DNA from: an uncultured Bradyrhizobium sp.
GTDB taxonomy: Bacteria > Pseudomonadota > Alphaproteobacteria > Rhizobiales > Xanthobacteraceae
Length of the DNA stretch: 64,000 nt
Direction: 5' to 3'
Assembly (NCBI RefSeq): GCF_936928535.1
Contig: NZ_CAKZHY010000099.1
Coordinates: 62,001-126,000, forward strand
Positions 44,460 to 52,460 of this stretch are shown piece after piece. A program made the position numbers and the translations under genes. Position 1 is the first letter of the stretch, and every line of letters begins with the position of its first letter. A model generated the notes under the pieces. The model made no database searches and was not told the DNA's origin. It was given only the letters and a program-made list of their open reading frames with translations.

Positions 44460-44575
44460 AAAAAAAGAGCCGCCGGAGACCGGCGGCTTTGAAAGTTGAT
44501 AACAGGGAGGCGTCAAACAGAGTGGACAGGAGCCACTCGGTGTCCAAACGAGGACAGTTCCAGTCATAAACTCGA
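44460..44575 (-). ncRNA. Candidate trans-acting small RNA with anti-Shine-Dalgarno loops (alpha-r14/suhB-RNA-like)
   Basis: Read on the minus strand: hairpin 1 TGTCC-TCGTTT-GGACA (44541-44556), hairpin 2 GAGTGG-CTCCTGT-CCACTC (44520-44538), a single-stranded GACGCCTCCCTG, then terminator GCCGCCGG-TCT-CCGGCGGC followed by CTCTTTTTTT (44460-44487). Three C/U-rich motifs (TCCTCG, CTCCTG, CCTCCC) sit in loops or linkers and could pair with ribosome-binding sites, the design of the alpha-r14 sRNA family in rhizobia. The 5' end is an estimate. No protein gene ends just upstream of this terminator. Confidence 0.6.
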
Positions 44576-44658
44576 AAGCTTAATGGTGCGTAAACGAACG
44601 ATTTTTTTGAAGGTTCGTTAGCCATGTCGGCCAGAGGCCGAGCCGCCCCTCTCTTCGC

Positions 44659-44815
44659 CGTCATTCCGGGGCGCGACGAAGTCGCGAGCTACGATGCGCA
44701 ATTGCGCATCTGAGAATCCATAACCACAGGGAGACGGAGTGGCCCGCCTGCCCGTTTCAACATCCTGTGGTTATGGATTCCGGGTTCGGCGCTGCGCGCC
44801 GCCCCGGAATGACGG
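44659..44815. repeat. Palindromic intergenic repeat, family D copy 3 with insertion
   Basis: GTCATTCCGGGGCGCGACG and TCGCGAGCTACGATGCGCA, then GAATCCATAACCACAGGGAG on the left. CATCCTGTGGTTATGGATTC, CGGGTTCGGCGC and CGCCCCGGAATGAC lie on the right. The inner arms TCCATAACCACAGG/CCTGTGGTTATGGA are perfect. Confidence 0.85.
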
Positions 44816-44828
44816 CGGAGAGAGAACC

Positions 44829-45020
44829 CTACGACTTGAAAAAACTGTCCGCCGCATCGCGCGAGGCTCGCTTTTTGGTGGCGGCTTCTTCCAGTCTTGC
44901 GATCTCGGTCTTGAGCAGGGCGACGCGCTCGGTCAGTTCCTCGACCGACAACAGTGAGAGATCCTGTCCGATCTCATGGGTGACCTTCTTGCGCGGACGG
45001 TCGTCGTCTTCCATCGGCAT
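44829..45020 (-). CDS. DUF1192 family small protein
   Basis: A 63-aa protein: acidic/basic N-terminus (MPMEDDDRPRKKVTHEIG), then QDLSLLSVEELTERVALLKTEIARLE, a short coiled coil, and a basic tail. This is the DUF1192 pattern of alphaproteobacteria. AGGAGG lies 8 nt before ATG 45020; a second ATG two codons later (45014) is also possible. Divergent from the quinone oxidoreductase gene. Function unknown. Confidence 0.85.
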   Translation of the reverse strand: MPMEDDDRPRKKVTHEIGQDLSLLSVEELTERVALLKTEIARLEEAATKKRASRDAADSFFKS

Positions 45021-45142
45021 CGTCGTTCCTCCTGCGTGCGCGCCCGGTACACGGCTTGTACACGGCTGAGGCGGTTGCCAGCTTGAACCGCGCTGGCTAA
45101 TCAAAGGCCTCGCTCCCTCGCACCTTTGCTCAAGGACACATC

Positions 45143-46141
45143 ATGGACAAGCTGCCCGCGCAAATGACCGTGGTCGCCATCTCCAAGCCCGGCGGACCGG
45201 AGGTGCTGCTGCCGGAACAACGCCCTGTGCCGCAGCCCGGTCCTGACGAGATCCTGGTCAAAGTGCAGGCTGCCGGCGTCAACCGGCCCGACGTGGCGCA
45301 ACGCTCCGGCGCCTATCCGCCGCCGCCCGGCGCCAGCGACCTGCCGGGCCTCGAGATCGCAGGTGAAGTGGTCGCGGTCGGCAGCAACGCCAAGCGGCAC
45401 AAGATTGGCGACAAGGTGATGTCGCTGGTCGCCGGCGGCGGCTATGCGCAGTACTGCATCGCGCAGGACGCCCAGGCCATGAGCGTGCCCCCCGCCCTGT
45501 CGATGCAGGAAGCCGGCGCGCTGCCGGAAACCCTGATGACGGTCTGGCACAATGTGTTCGAGCGTGGCGGCCTGAAGGCCGGCGAGACGCTGCTGATCCA
45601 TGGCGGCTCCTCCGGCATCGGCACCATGGCGATCCAGCTTGCCAAGGCATTCGGCGCAAAGGTGTTCGTCACCGTCGGTTCTCAGGACAAGGCCGACGCC
45701 TGCCTCAAGCTCGGGGCGGACCGCGCGATCAACTACAAGACCGAAGACTTCGTCGAAGTGATCAAGGCGGAGACGAACAAAGCGGGCGTCAACCTGATCC
45801 TCGACATGGTCGCCGGCGACTATGTCGACCGCAACTATGACGCCGCTGCCGTCGACGGCCGCATCGTGCAGATCGCGACCCTCAACGGCCCCAAGGTCAG
45901 CGTCAACATCGCCAAGGTGATGGTCAAGCGGTTGACCCATACCGGCTCGACCTTGCGTCCCCGTAGTAATGCGGACAAGGCGGCGATGGTGGCCGCGATT
46001 GAGGCGAAAGTGATGCCGCTGCTGCGCGACGGCCGGGTCAAACCATTGATGGACAGCGCTTTCCCGCTGGAAAAGGCCGCCGACGCACACCGGCGCATGG
46101 AAACCTCAGCACATATTGGCAAAATTGTGTTGGAGGTCTAG
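45143..46141 (+). CDS. NAD(P)H-quinone oxidoreductase (zeta-crystallin/PIG3-type MDR)
   Basis: A 332-aa medium-chain reductase without zinc ligands. MTVVAISKPGGPEVL, VKVQAAGVNRPDVAQRSGAYP and LPGLEIAGEVVAVG mark the GroES-like half. LLIHGGSSGIGTMAIQLAKAFGAKVFVTVGS is the NADPH-binding Rossmann motif. The C-terminus ends HIGKIVLEV. Family members reduce quinones or enones with NADPH. AAGGACA precedes ATG 45143. Confidence 0.93.
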   Translation: MDKLPAQMTVVAISKPGGPEVLLPEQRPVPQPGPDEILVKVQAAGVNRPDVAQRSGAYPPPPGASDLPGLEIAGEVVAVGSNAKRHKIGDKVMSLVAGGGYAQYCIAQDAQAMSVPPALSMQEAGALPETLMTVWHNVFERGGLKAGETLLIHGGSSGIGTMAIQLAKAFGAKVFVTVGSQDKADACLKLGADRAINYKTEDFVEVIKAETNKAGVNLILDMVAGDYVDRNYDAAAVDGRIVQIATLNGPKVSVNIAKVMVKRLTHTGSTLRPRSNADKAAMVAAIEAKVMPLLRDGRVKPLMDSAFPLEKAADAHRRMETSAHIGKIVLEV

Positions 46142-46306
46142 GCCGCTGGCCGATCAAACCGGGCGGAAACCCTTTGATTTTCTTGGCTTTCGTGCCATCT
46201 ATCGCGAAATGCCGACCACTTCCGTCCGGTCTGAAATCGTCCTTACGTGCCAGCCTTGCGTGCCGTTCTTGCACGCAGAGTTTGCGTCGAACGCGGAGAA
46301 CTGACC

Positions 46307-49183
46307 TTGCGTCTGATCAGGTGCCTCGCGCCCATCGCGCTGGGCCTCATGATTCTTGTCGCCGCGCATCCCGCGCGCGCGCTCGACGCCGTCAGCGTCC
46401 GCAGTGACGCGCCCGCGATCGACCTCACCGGCGTGCTCGAGCATCAGCGCAGCGACGCTGATCGCATCCAGGTCTCCACCGCGCCCGGCACCGACGGCAT
46501 CGTCCGCCGCATCGAGGTGCGCGCCCGCGAAGGCGGCCAGAACTGGGTGGTGTTCGCGCTCGCCAACAACACCGACGACCAGCTCGACCGCCTGATCGTC
46601 GCCCCGCATTACCGCATCGTCTCGTCGGGGCTGCTTTGGCCCGACCTCGGCCTGTCGCGCATCGCAACCATCACGCCCTCGATCGGCGACCGGCCGGAAC
46701 GGCAGGAAAGCGCGACCGCCGACGTGTTCCGCATCACGCTCGATCCCGGTGCCGTCGTCACCTTCGTCGCGGAACTGCGCACCGACAAGCTGCCGCAGCT
46801 CTATCTGTGGGAGCCGGAAGCCTACAAGGACAAGGTCAACTCGTTCACGCTCTACCAGGGCATCGTGATCGGCATCTCCGGTCTGTTGGCCCTCGTGCTC
46901 ACGATTCTGTTCGTGGTGAAGGGCAGCATCATGTTCCCGGCCGCCGCGGCGTTGGCTTGGGCGGTGCTGGTCTATATCGGCGTCGATTTCGGCTTCTGGG
47001 GCAAGGTGCTCGACATGTCGAACAACGCCGAGCGCATCTGGCGCGCGGCGGGTGAAGCGATATTGGCGGCGACGCTGCTGGTGTTCCTGTTCGCCTATCT
47101 CAACCTCAGTCGATGGCATGTGCGCTACTCGCACATCACGGTGGGCTGGCTCGCCTTCCTGGGTTCGCTGGTCGCGCTCGCACTGTTCGACCCGGCCGTC
47201 GCCTCCGGCATTGCGCGCATCTCGCTGGTGCTGATCGCCTTCGCCGGCTTCGCGCTGATCGTCTATCTCTCCACCCACGGTTTTGATCGCGCGGTGCTGC
47301 TGATCCCGACCTGGTTCCTGCTGGTGGTCTGGGTGGTCGCAGCCGGCATGACGGTGGCCGGCTCCGTTACCAACGACATCGTCGGACCTGCTTTGCTCGG
47401 CGGCCTCGTGCTGATCGTGATGCTGATCGGCTTCACCGTGATGCAGCACGCCTTTGCGGGCGGCGGCGCCACCACAGGCGTCGTGTCCGACATCGAACGC
47501 CGCGCGCTGGCGCTGGCCGGTTCCGGCGATCTGATCTGGGACTGGGACGTCTCCGCCGACAAGGTCTTTACAAGCCCCGAGACGGAAGCCCTGCTTGGGC
47601 TGAAGCGTGGCACGCTCGAAGGGCCCGCGGCCTCGTGGCTCGAGGTGCTGCATCCGCTCGACCAGGACCGCTTCCGCGCCGCGCTCGACAGCGTGCTCGA
47701 CCAGCGCCGCGGCCGCCTGGTGCAGGACTTCCGCCTGCGCACCCCCGACGGTCACTTCATGTGGTTCGCGCTGAAGGCGCGCCCGGTGGTCGGCTCCGAC
47801 GGCGAGGTCTCGCGCGTGGTGGGCACGCTCACCGACGTCACCGAGCTGCGCAACGCGGAGGAGCGCCTGCTGCACGATTCCGTGCATGACAATCTCACCG
47901 GCCTGCCCAACCGCAAGCTGTTCATGGATCGCCTGGGTGCCGTCGCACATTTCGCCAAGACGATGCCGACGCTGCGGCCGACGCTGATGGTGATCGACCT
48001 CGACCGTTTCAAGCAGGTCAATGATTCCGTCGGCATCGCGGTCGGCGATTCCATCCTGCTCACCCTCGCCCGCCGCCTCACCCGCATCCTGAAGCCGCAG
48101 GACACCCTGGCGCGGCTCGCCGGCGACCAATTCGGCCTGATCCTGTTGTCGGAGCAGGACCCGGCGCGGATCACCAACTTCGCCGAGACCATCCGCAAGA
48201 CCATCCGCGCGCCGATCGCGTTCAACGACCGCGAGATCTTCCTGACCGCGTCGATCGGCATGGCCCTGTCCGATCCGCAAACCCAGCTCACGGACGAGAT
48301 CATCAAGGACGCCGAGCTTGCGATGTATCATTCCAAGCGCATCGGCGGCGACCGCATCGACGTCTACAAGCCCGCGATGCGCGCGCGGAAGACCGACCGC
48401 CTGACGCTGGAGAGCGAGCTGCGCCGCGCCATCGAGCGGCAGGAGCTCACCATCCTGTACCAGCCGATCGTGCGGCTGGAGGATCGCTCGGTCGCCGGCT
48501 TCGAGGCGCTGGCGCGCTGGGACCATCCCAAGCTCGGCCGCATGGCGCCGTCGGAATTCATCACCATCGCGGAAGAGACCGGCCTGATCGTCGACCTCGG
48601 CATGTTCGTGCTCGACCAGACCGCCAAGCAGCTCTCGATCTGGCAGCGCGCGATGCGCTCGCGCGAGCCGATTTTCGCCTCCGTCAACGTCTCCTCGCGG
48701 CAATTGCTGCGCCACGATTTGATCCACGATATCCGCACCGTGCTGTCGCGCTCCTCGGTGGCGCGCGGCACGCTGAAGCTGGAGCTGACGGAATCGCTGG
48801 TGATGGAGAATCCGGAGCACGCCGCGCAAATGCTGACGCGGATCCGCGAGCTCGGCACTGGATTATCGCTCGACGATTTCGGCACCGGCCATTCCTCGCT
48901 GGCCTATCTGCAGCGCTTCCCGTTCGACACCATCAAGATCGACCAGTCCTTCGTCCGCACCACCAACCGCGGCACGCGGCCGGTGATCCTGAAGTCGATC
49001 ATCGCGCTCGCGCACGATCTCGGCATGGACGTGGTGGCGGAAGGCGCCGAGACCGATTCCGACGCGGTCGAGCTCTACCAACTGGGCTGCGAATACGCGC
49101 AGGGCTTTGCCTTCGGCGAGCCGATGGACGCGGATGCCGCGATGCGCCTCCTGACGGAAGTGCGGCTGGAAGCGGCGAGCTGA
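46307..49183 (+). CDS. Membrane GGDEF/EAL protein, probable cyclic-di-GMP phosphodiesterase
   Basis: A 958-aa multi-domain protein: signal peptide (1-25, ending AHPARA), periplasmic beta-rich domain (about 30-185), a bundle of seven or so membrane spans (about 195-395, 7TM-sensor-like), PAS domain (about 425-545, SGDLIWDWDVSADKVF), GGDEF domain and EAL domain. The GGDEF motif is AGDQF (605-609), so cyclase activity is doubtful. The EAL motif is intact (EAL at 733-735, GFEALARWDHP) with ELTESLVMEN and LDDFGTGHSSLAYL. I chose the TTG at 46307 because GGAG lies 8 nt upstream and the signal peptide then starts properly; a GTG at 46247 would add 20 residues. Confidence 0.9.
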   Translation: MRLIRCLAPIALGLMILVAAHPARALDAVSVRSDAPAIDLTGVLEHQRSDADRIQVSTAPGTDGIVRRIEVRAREGGQNWVVFALANNTDDQLDRLIVAPHYRIVSSGLLWPDLGLSRIATITPSIGDRPERQESATADVFRITLDPGAVVTFVAELRTDKLPQLYLWEPEAYKDKVNSFTLYQGIVIGISGLLALVLTILFVVKGSIMFPAAAALAWAVLVYIGVDFGFWGKVLDMSNNAERIWRAAGEAILAATLLVFLFAYLNLSRWHVRYSHITVGWLAFLGSLVALALFDPAVASGIARISLVLIAFAGFALIVYLSTHGFDRAVLLIPTWFLLVVWVVAAGMTVAGSVTNDIVGPALLGGLVLIVMLIGFTVMQHAFAGGGATTGVVSDIERRALALAGSGDLIWDWDVSADKVFTSPETEALLGLKRGTLEGPAASWLEVLHPLDQDRFRAALDSVLDQRRGRLVQDFRLRTPDGHFMWFALKARPVVGSDGEVSRVVGTLTDVTELRNAEERLLHDSVHDNLTGLPNRKLFMDRLGAVAHFAKTMPTLRPTLMVIDLDRFKQVNDSVGIAVGDSILLTLARRLTRILKPQDTLARLAGDQFGLILLSEQDPARITNFAETIRKTIRAPIAFNDREIFLTASIGMALSDPQTQLTDEIIKDAELAMYHSKRIGGDRIDVYKPAMRARKTDRLTLESELRRAIERQELTILYQPIVRLEDRSVAGFEALARWDHPKLGRMAPSEFITIAEETGLIVDLGMFVLDQTAKQLSIWQRAMRSREPIFASVNVSSRQLLRHDLIHDIRTVLSRSSVARGTLKLELTESLVMENPEHAAQMLTRIRELGTGLSLDDFGTGHSSLAYLQRFPFDTIKIDQSFVRTTNRGTRPVILKSIIALAHDLGMDVVAEGAETDSDAVELYQLGCEYAQGFAFGEPMDADAAMRLLTEVRLEAAS

Positions 49184-49192
49184 GCTCTTCTT

Positions 49193-49338
49193 CCCTTCTC
49201 CCCTTGTGGGAGAAGGTGGCGCGAAGCGCCGGATGTGGGGTTGTCTCTCCGAATTCCACCGCGAGAGATTCGCGCGCGGAAAGAGACCCCTCACCCGTCT
49301 CGCCGCTCCGCGGCGAGCCCTCTCCCACAAGGGGAGGG
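49193..49338. repeat. Palindromic intergenic repeat, family A copy 3
   Basis: CCCTTCTCCCCTTGTGGGAG, AAGGTGGCGCGAAGCGCCGG on the left; ACCCCTCACCCGTCTCGCCG and CCCTCTCCCACAAGGGGAGGG on the right. Same orientation as copy 1 at 2656-2800, between the convergent EAL and DUF7662-like genes. Confidence 0.9.
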
Positions 49339-49357
49339 AAAATAACGCAAACCCGCG

Positions 49358-49639
49358 CTAGCCGGGCCGCCGCCCATCCTTCTTCCGCTTCGTGAAGCGC
49401 ACGCTGGCACCATCCGGCATCCGTGTGGCGACGAACCCCGCGGCCAAACAGGCTTCGCGCTGCGGCATCTGGATGTCGGGGCTGCGCAGGCTGTCCCACC
49501 ATGACGCACGATTGGCCGCGCGCGGCAGGGCGGCGCCGATGATCTCCTCGATCTGCTCGAAGCTCAGCACGAATTCCATCTGCTTCTGTCGCAGCAGGTA
49601 ATCACGTAGCGCGTCGTAGTCGTTCACCGCCGTCCCCAT
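49358..49639 (-). CDS. Small hypothetical protein, DUF7662-like
   Basis: A 93-aa protein with YDALRDYLLRQKQMEFVLSFEQIEEIIGAALP, a tryptophan motif (ASWWDSL), QREACLAAGFVATRM and SVRFTKRKK. This pattern (LRxYL, FxEIExIIG.LP, WW, W/ACLAAG, V.F) is the small DUF7662 type found in many bacteria with unknown function. I start at ATG 49639 (MGTAVNDY). It converges on the family A repeat and diverges from the GGDEF gene. Confidence 0.75.
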   Translation of the reverse strand: MGTAVNDYDALRDYLLRQKQMEFVLSFEQIEEIIGAALPRAANRASWWDSLRSPDIQMPQREACLAAGFVATRMPDGASVRFTKRKKDGRRPG

Positions 49640-49771
49640 CCATTGTCCGCGACCCGATCTGCGCAAAAGCGATGCCCGCGGAAACCAATCCTTAACTCAT
49701 TGCTTCAGTGCCGTCGCGGCTTAAACACTACGCAAGCTTTCAGGCGCATCCACTAATATCGGGAGCAAACG

Positions 49772-51268
49772 ATGCTGTCTGGATGGCGCGAAGCCAAGGC
49801 CCGCCGGCCCTGGCGCATGTCGGCAAAGCTGTTGATCATCACGTCGGTCGTGACGGTGATCGGCTTTTCCGCCATTTGCGTCAACGTCCTGCTCGACATG
49901 CGCCGCGGCGAGGAGGCGCTGGCGCGCCAGACGCTGGAGAACCTCGCCACCTCGATCGACGCCGACATCAGCCGCAACTTCGATATCTACGACCTGTCCC
50001 TGAAGGCGGTCGTCAACAACATGCTGCTGCCCGAGCTCGCCACGGTCTCGAGGCCGGTCCGTCAACTCATCCTGTTCGATCATGCGACCACGGCACGGCA
50101 TTTCGGCGCCGTCCAGGTGTTCGATGCCGACGGCAGGCTGACCATCGATGCCTCGACACTCGATCCGGAGCCGCAGAACCGCGCCGACGAAGAGTATTTC
50201 AGGGTTCATCGCGACAATCCGAACGTCGGGCTGTTCATCAGCCATCCGATGTTGTTCCGCGGCGCGTTTTCGATCGTGCTGAGCCGGCGCATCAGCGATA
50301 GCGATGGCGGCTTCATGGGGGTCGTCGCCGGCTCCATCCGCTACACCTACTTCCACGAACTGTTCGAGCGGCTGAGCCTCGACCCCGACGATACCATCAC
50401 CGTGCTCAAGCGCGACCGCACCATCATGATGCGACGGCCTTTCGATCTCGACATCATCGGCAAAAATCTGGGAACGCAACAGAAGTGGAAACCTGACAAT
50501 CTCAAGGCCGGCGGATCCTATGCCGGAAAAGGACCGGTGGACGTGACGCCGCGCCTCTACGTGCGCAGCAGCGGCTCCGGACCGTTGTTCGTCGTGGCAG
50601 GCAAGCCGCTGAGCGCGGTGTTCTCGCTGTGGCAGAGGGAAGCGCTGCGCATCGGCGCCGTGGTGCTGATGCTTTCCCTGTTCGTGCTGGGCTCGGCGAT
50701 CGTGCTCGCCCGCGAGATCGGCCGCCGTGCAGATGCCGAAAGCAAGCTCGAGGAGATGGCGACGACCGACGCGCTGACGGGCCTGCGCAACCGCCGCAAG
50801 TTCGACCAGGTCATCGACATGGAATGGCGGCGCGCCATGCGCCAGAAGTCGCAGGTCGCGCTGCTGATGATCGATGCCGATCACTTCAAGGCCTATAACG
50901 ACACGTTCGGTCACCAGGCCGGCGACCAGGTGCTGGTCGGCATCGCCATCTGCATCTCGGACTCGGTACGCCGCGCCGGCGACTGCGCCGCGCGTTATGG
51001 CGGCGAGGAGTTCGCCGTGCTGCTGCCGAACACGTCGGCCACCGACGCGTTCAAGATCGCCGAGACCATTCGCGCCAAGGTGCTCGGCTGGTCCGACGGT
51101 GGCGCGGGATCGACCGTCTCCTGCGGCGTCGCCAGCCTCGCGCCCATGGCCGGCATGGACTGGACCGTGCTGGTCGCAGCCGCCGACAAGGCGCTCTATG
51201 CCGCAAAAGCCGGCGGGCGGAATCAATCGGTGGTGGCGAGCTTGCCGGCGCTGTCGCTGGTGGCGTGA
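49772..51268 (+). CDS. Diguanylate cyclase with dCache-type periplasmic sensor
   Basis: A 498-aa membrane protein. TM1 is LLIITSVVTVIGFSAICVNVLL (about 21-42), residues 50-285 form a periplasmic PDC/dCache sensor, TM2 is IGAVVLMLSLFVLGSAIVLA (about 292-311), and residues 325-490 are the GGDEF domain. The active motif RYGGEEFAVLLP is intact. RAGD five residues before it matches the RxxD inhibitory site, so product feedback is expected. It makes cyclic di-GMP from two GTP. It is 586 bp from the EAL gene, so opposing enzymes for the same messenger lie close together, though not in one operon. Confidence 0.93.
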   Translation: MLSGWREAKARRPWRMSAKLLIITSVVTVIGFSAICVNVLLDMRRGEEALARQTLENLATSIDADISRNFDIYDLSLKAVVNNMLLPELATVSRPVRQLILFDHATTARHFGAVQVFDADGRLTIDASTLDPEPQNRADEEYFRVHRDNPNVGLFISHPMLFRGAFSIVLSRRISDSDGGFMGVVAGSIRYTYFHELFERLSLDPDDTITVLKRDRTIMMRRPFDLDIIGKNLGTQQKWKPDNLKAGGSYAGKGPVDVTPRLYVRSSGSGPLFVVAGKPLSAVFSLWQREALRIGAVVLMLSLFVLGSAIVLAREIGRRADAESKLEEMATTDALTGLRNRRKFDQVIDMEWRRAMRQKSQVALLMIDADHFKAYNDTFGHQAGDQVLVGIAICISDSVRRAGDCAARYGGEEFAVLLPNTSATDAFKIAETIRAKVLGWSDGGAGSTVSCGVASLAPMAGMDWTVLVAAADKALYAAKAGGRNQSVVASLPALSLVA

Positions 51269-51286
51269 GGCGCGCTTTTCGCAGCC

Positions 51287-51370
51287 GTCATTGCGAGGAG
51301 CGAAGCGACGAAGCAATCCAGAGTGTTTCCGCGGAGGGATTCTGGATTGCTTCGCTTCGCTCGCAATGAC
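51287..51370. repeat. Palindromic intergenic repeat, family F
   Basis: GTCATTGCGAGGAGCGAAGC and GACGAAGCAATCCAGAGTG are mirrored by TCTGGATTGCTTCGCTTCG and CTCGCAATGAC. About 84 bp, filling the convergent junction between the diguanylate cyclase and galU genes. Confidence 0.88.
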
Positions 51371-51378
51371 GAGAGGCC

Positions 51379-52254
51379 CTACTGCCCCAGATACTTCTTC
51401 ATCTCCGCGATCAGCCCTTCACGCAGCTCCGGCCGCTTCAGCGCGTAGGCGATGTTGGCGCGGAGGAAGCCGGGCTTGGAGCCGCAGTCGTGGCGCTCGC
51501 CCTCGAACTCGACGCCGTAGAACTTCTGCGATTTGGCGAGACCGATCATCGCGTCGGTGAGCTGGATCTCGCCGCCGGCGCCGCGCTCCTGCGTCTCCAG
51601 GATCTTGAAGATCTCGGGCTGGAGGATGTAGCGGCCGGTGATCGAGAGGTTTGAGGGCGCCGTGCCCTTGGCCGGCTTCTCGACCATGCCGTCGACCTCG
51701 AACATCTTGCCGGTGCGTTTTCCCACGCCGCAGATGCCATATTGATGGGTGAGATGGTCGGGCACCGCCTCGACCGCGATCAGGTTCGACTTCTCACCGA
51801 GCTGAGCTGCCGTGTCGATCATCTGCTTGAGGCAGCCGGGCGAATTGAGCACGAGCTCGTCGGGCAGCACCACCGCGAACGGCTCGTTGCCGACGATGTC
51901 GCGCGCGCACCAGACCGCGTGGCCGAGACCGAGCGGCGCCTGCTGGCGGGTGAAGCTGACGGCGCCGGCTTCCGGCTGGTTCTCCGCCAGGATCTCCTGC
52001 TCGGCCTTCTTGCCGCGCTGGCTCAGCGTCGTGTCGAGCTCGAACATCCTGTCGAAATGATCTTCGATGACGTTCTTGTTGCGGCCGGTGACGAAGATGA
52101 AGTGCTCGATGCCGGCTTCCCGCGCCTCGTCATAGACGTACTGGATCAGGGGCTTGTCGACGATGGTGAGCATTTCTTTCGGCATCGCCTTGGTGGCGGG
52201 CAGGACGCGGGTGCCGAGGCCGGCGACGGGAAATACGGCTTTGCGGATTTTCAT
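51379..52254 (-). CDS. galU: UTP-glucose-1-phosphate uridylyltransferase
   Basis: A 291-aa nucleotidyltransferase making UDP-glucose for exopolysaccharide, glucans and lipopolysaccharide. The nucleotide loop is FPVAGLGTRVLPATKAMPKEM, followed by KPLIQYVYDEAREAGI, LGLGHAVWCAR and FAVVLPDELVL, and EKPAKGTAPSNL and GRYILQPEIF near the sugar site. Length is usual. Divergent from the lytic transglycosylase gene, with a candidate operator palindrome in between. Confidence 0.97.
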   Translation of the reverse strand: MKIRKAVFPVAGLGTRVLPATKAMPKEMLTIVDKPLIQYVYDEAREAGIEHFIFVTGRNKNVIEDHFDRMFELDTTLSQRGKKAEQEILAENQPEAGAVSFTRQQAPLGLGHAVWCARDIVGNEPFAVVLPDELVLNSPGCLKQMIDTAAQLGEKSNLIAVEAVPDHLTHQYGICGVGKRTGKMFEVDGMVEKPAKGTAPSNLSITGRYILQPEIFKILETQERGAGGEIQLTDAMIGLAKSQKFYGVEFEGERHDCGSKPGFLRANIAYALKRPELREGLIAEMKKYLGQ

Positions 52255-52367
52255 GTGATTGATCGAATACCTTGGAGCGCGCGTGAAAGAAGCAATGGGA
52301 TCTTGCTAGCCGTTTTGCAGCCGGTAACAAAGGCGGATGTTGGGCTCCGTCTTCGAGAATTTGCGAA

Positions 52368-52394
52368 AAAGGTGACCAGCAAAAATTCACCTTT
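52368..52394. promoter_or_regulatory. Inverted repeat between galU and the transglycosylase gene
   Basis: AAAGGTGA at 52368-52375 and TCACCTTT at 52387-52394, a perfect 8-bp dyad with an 11-nt spacer. It is about 70 bp upstream of the plus-strand gene and 115 bp from galU. Candidate operator; no regulator assigned. Confidence 0.4.
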
Positions 52395-52460
52395 GTTAAG
52401 ATATTGGCAACCGTAACGAGGCCTCCTGATGGCGGATTTTTGGCCGGACGGATGGGGCAT

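Larger units (their letters stand above)
44300..44828. other. Non-coding interval of 529 bp with a candidate sRNA and a repeat
   Basis: No protein gene is convincing. It holds the putative small RNA at 44460-44575 (minus) and a split family D palindrome at 44659-44815. The remaining 44300-44455 stretch shows nothing I can name. Confidence 0.65.

Noticed and set aside
44434-44664. 76-codon minus-strand frame covering the sRNA locus
   Set aside because: It runs through a perfect terminator hairpin and T-run and has no conserved look; the RNA structure explains the region better.
46199-48829. 876-codon minus-strand open frame opposite the GGDEF/EAL gene
   Set aside because: Shadow frame: no recognisable domain, Arg/Gln/Asp/His-rich composition, and the plus strand has clear PAS, GGDEF and EAL motifs.
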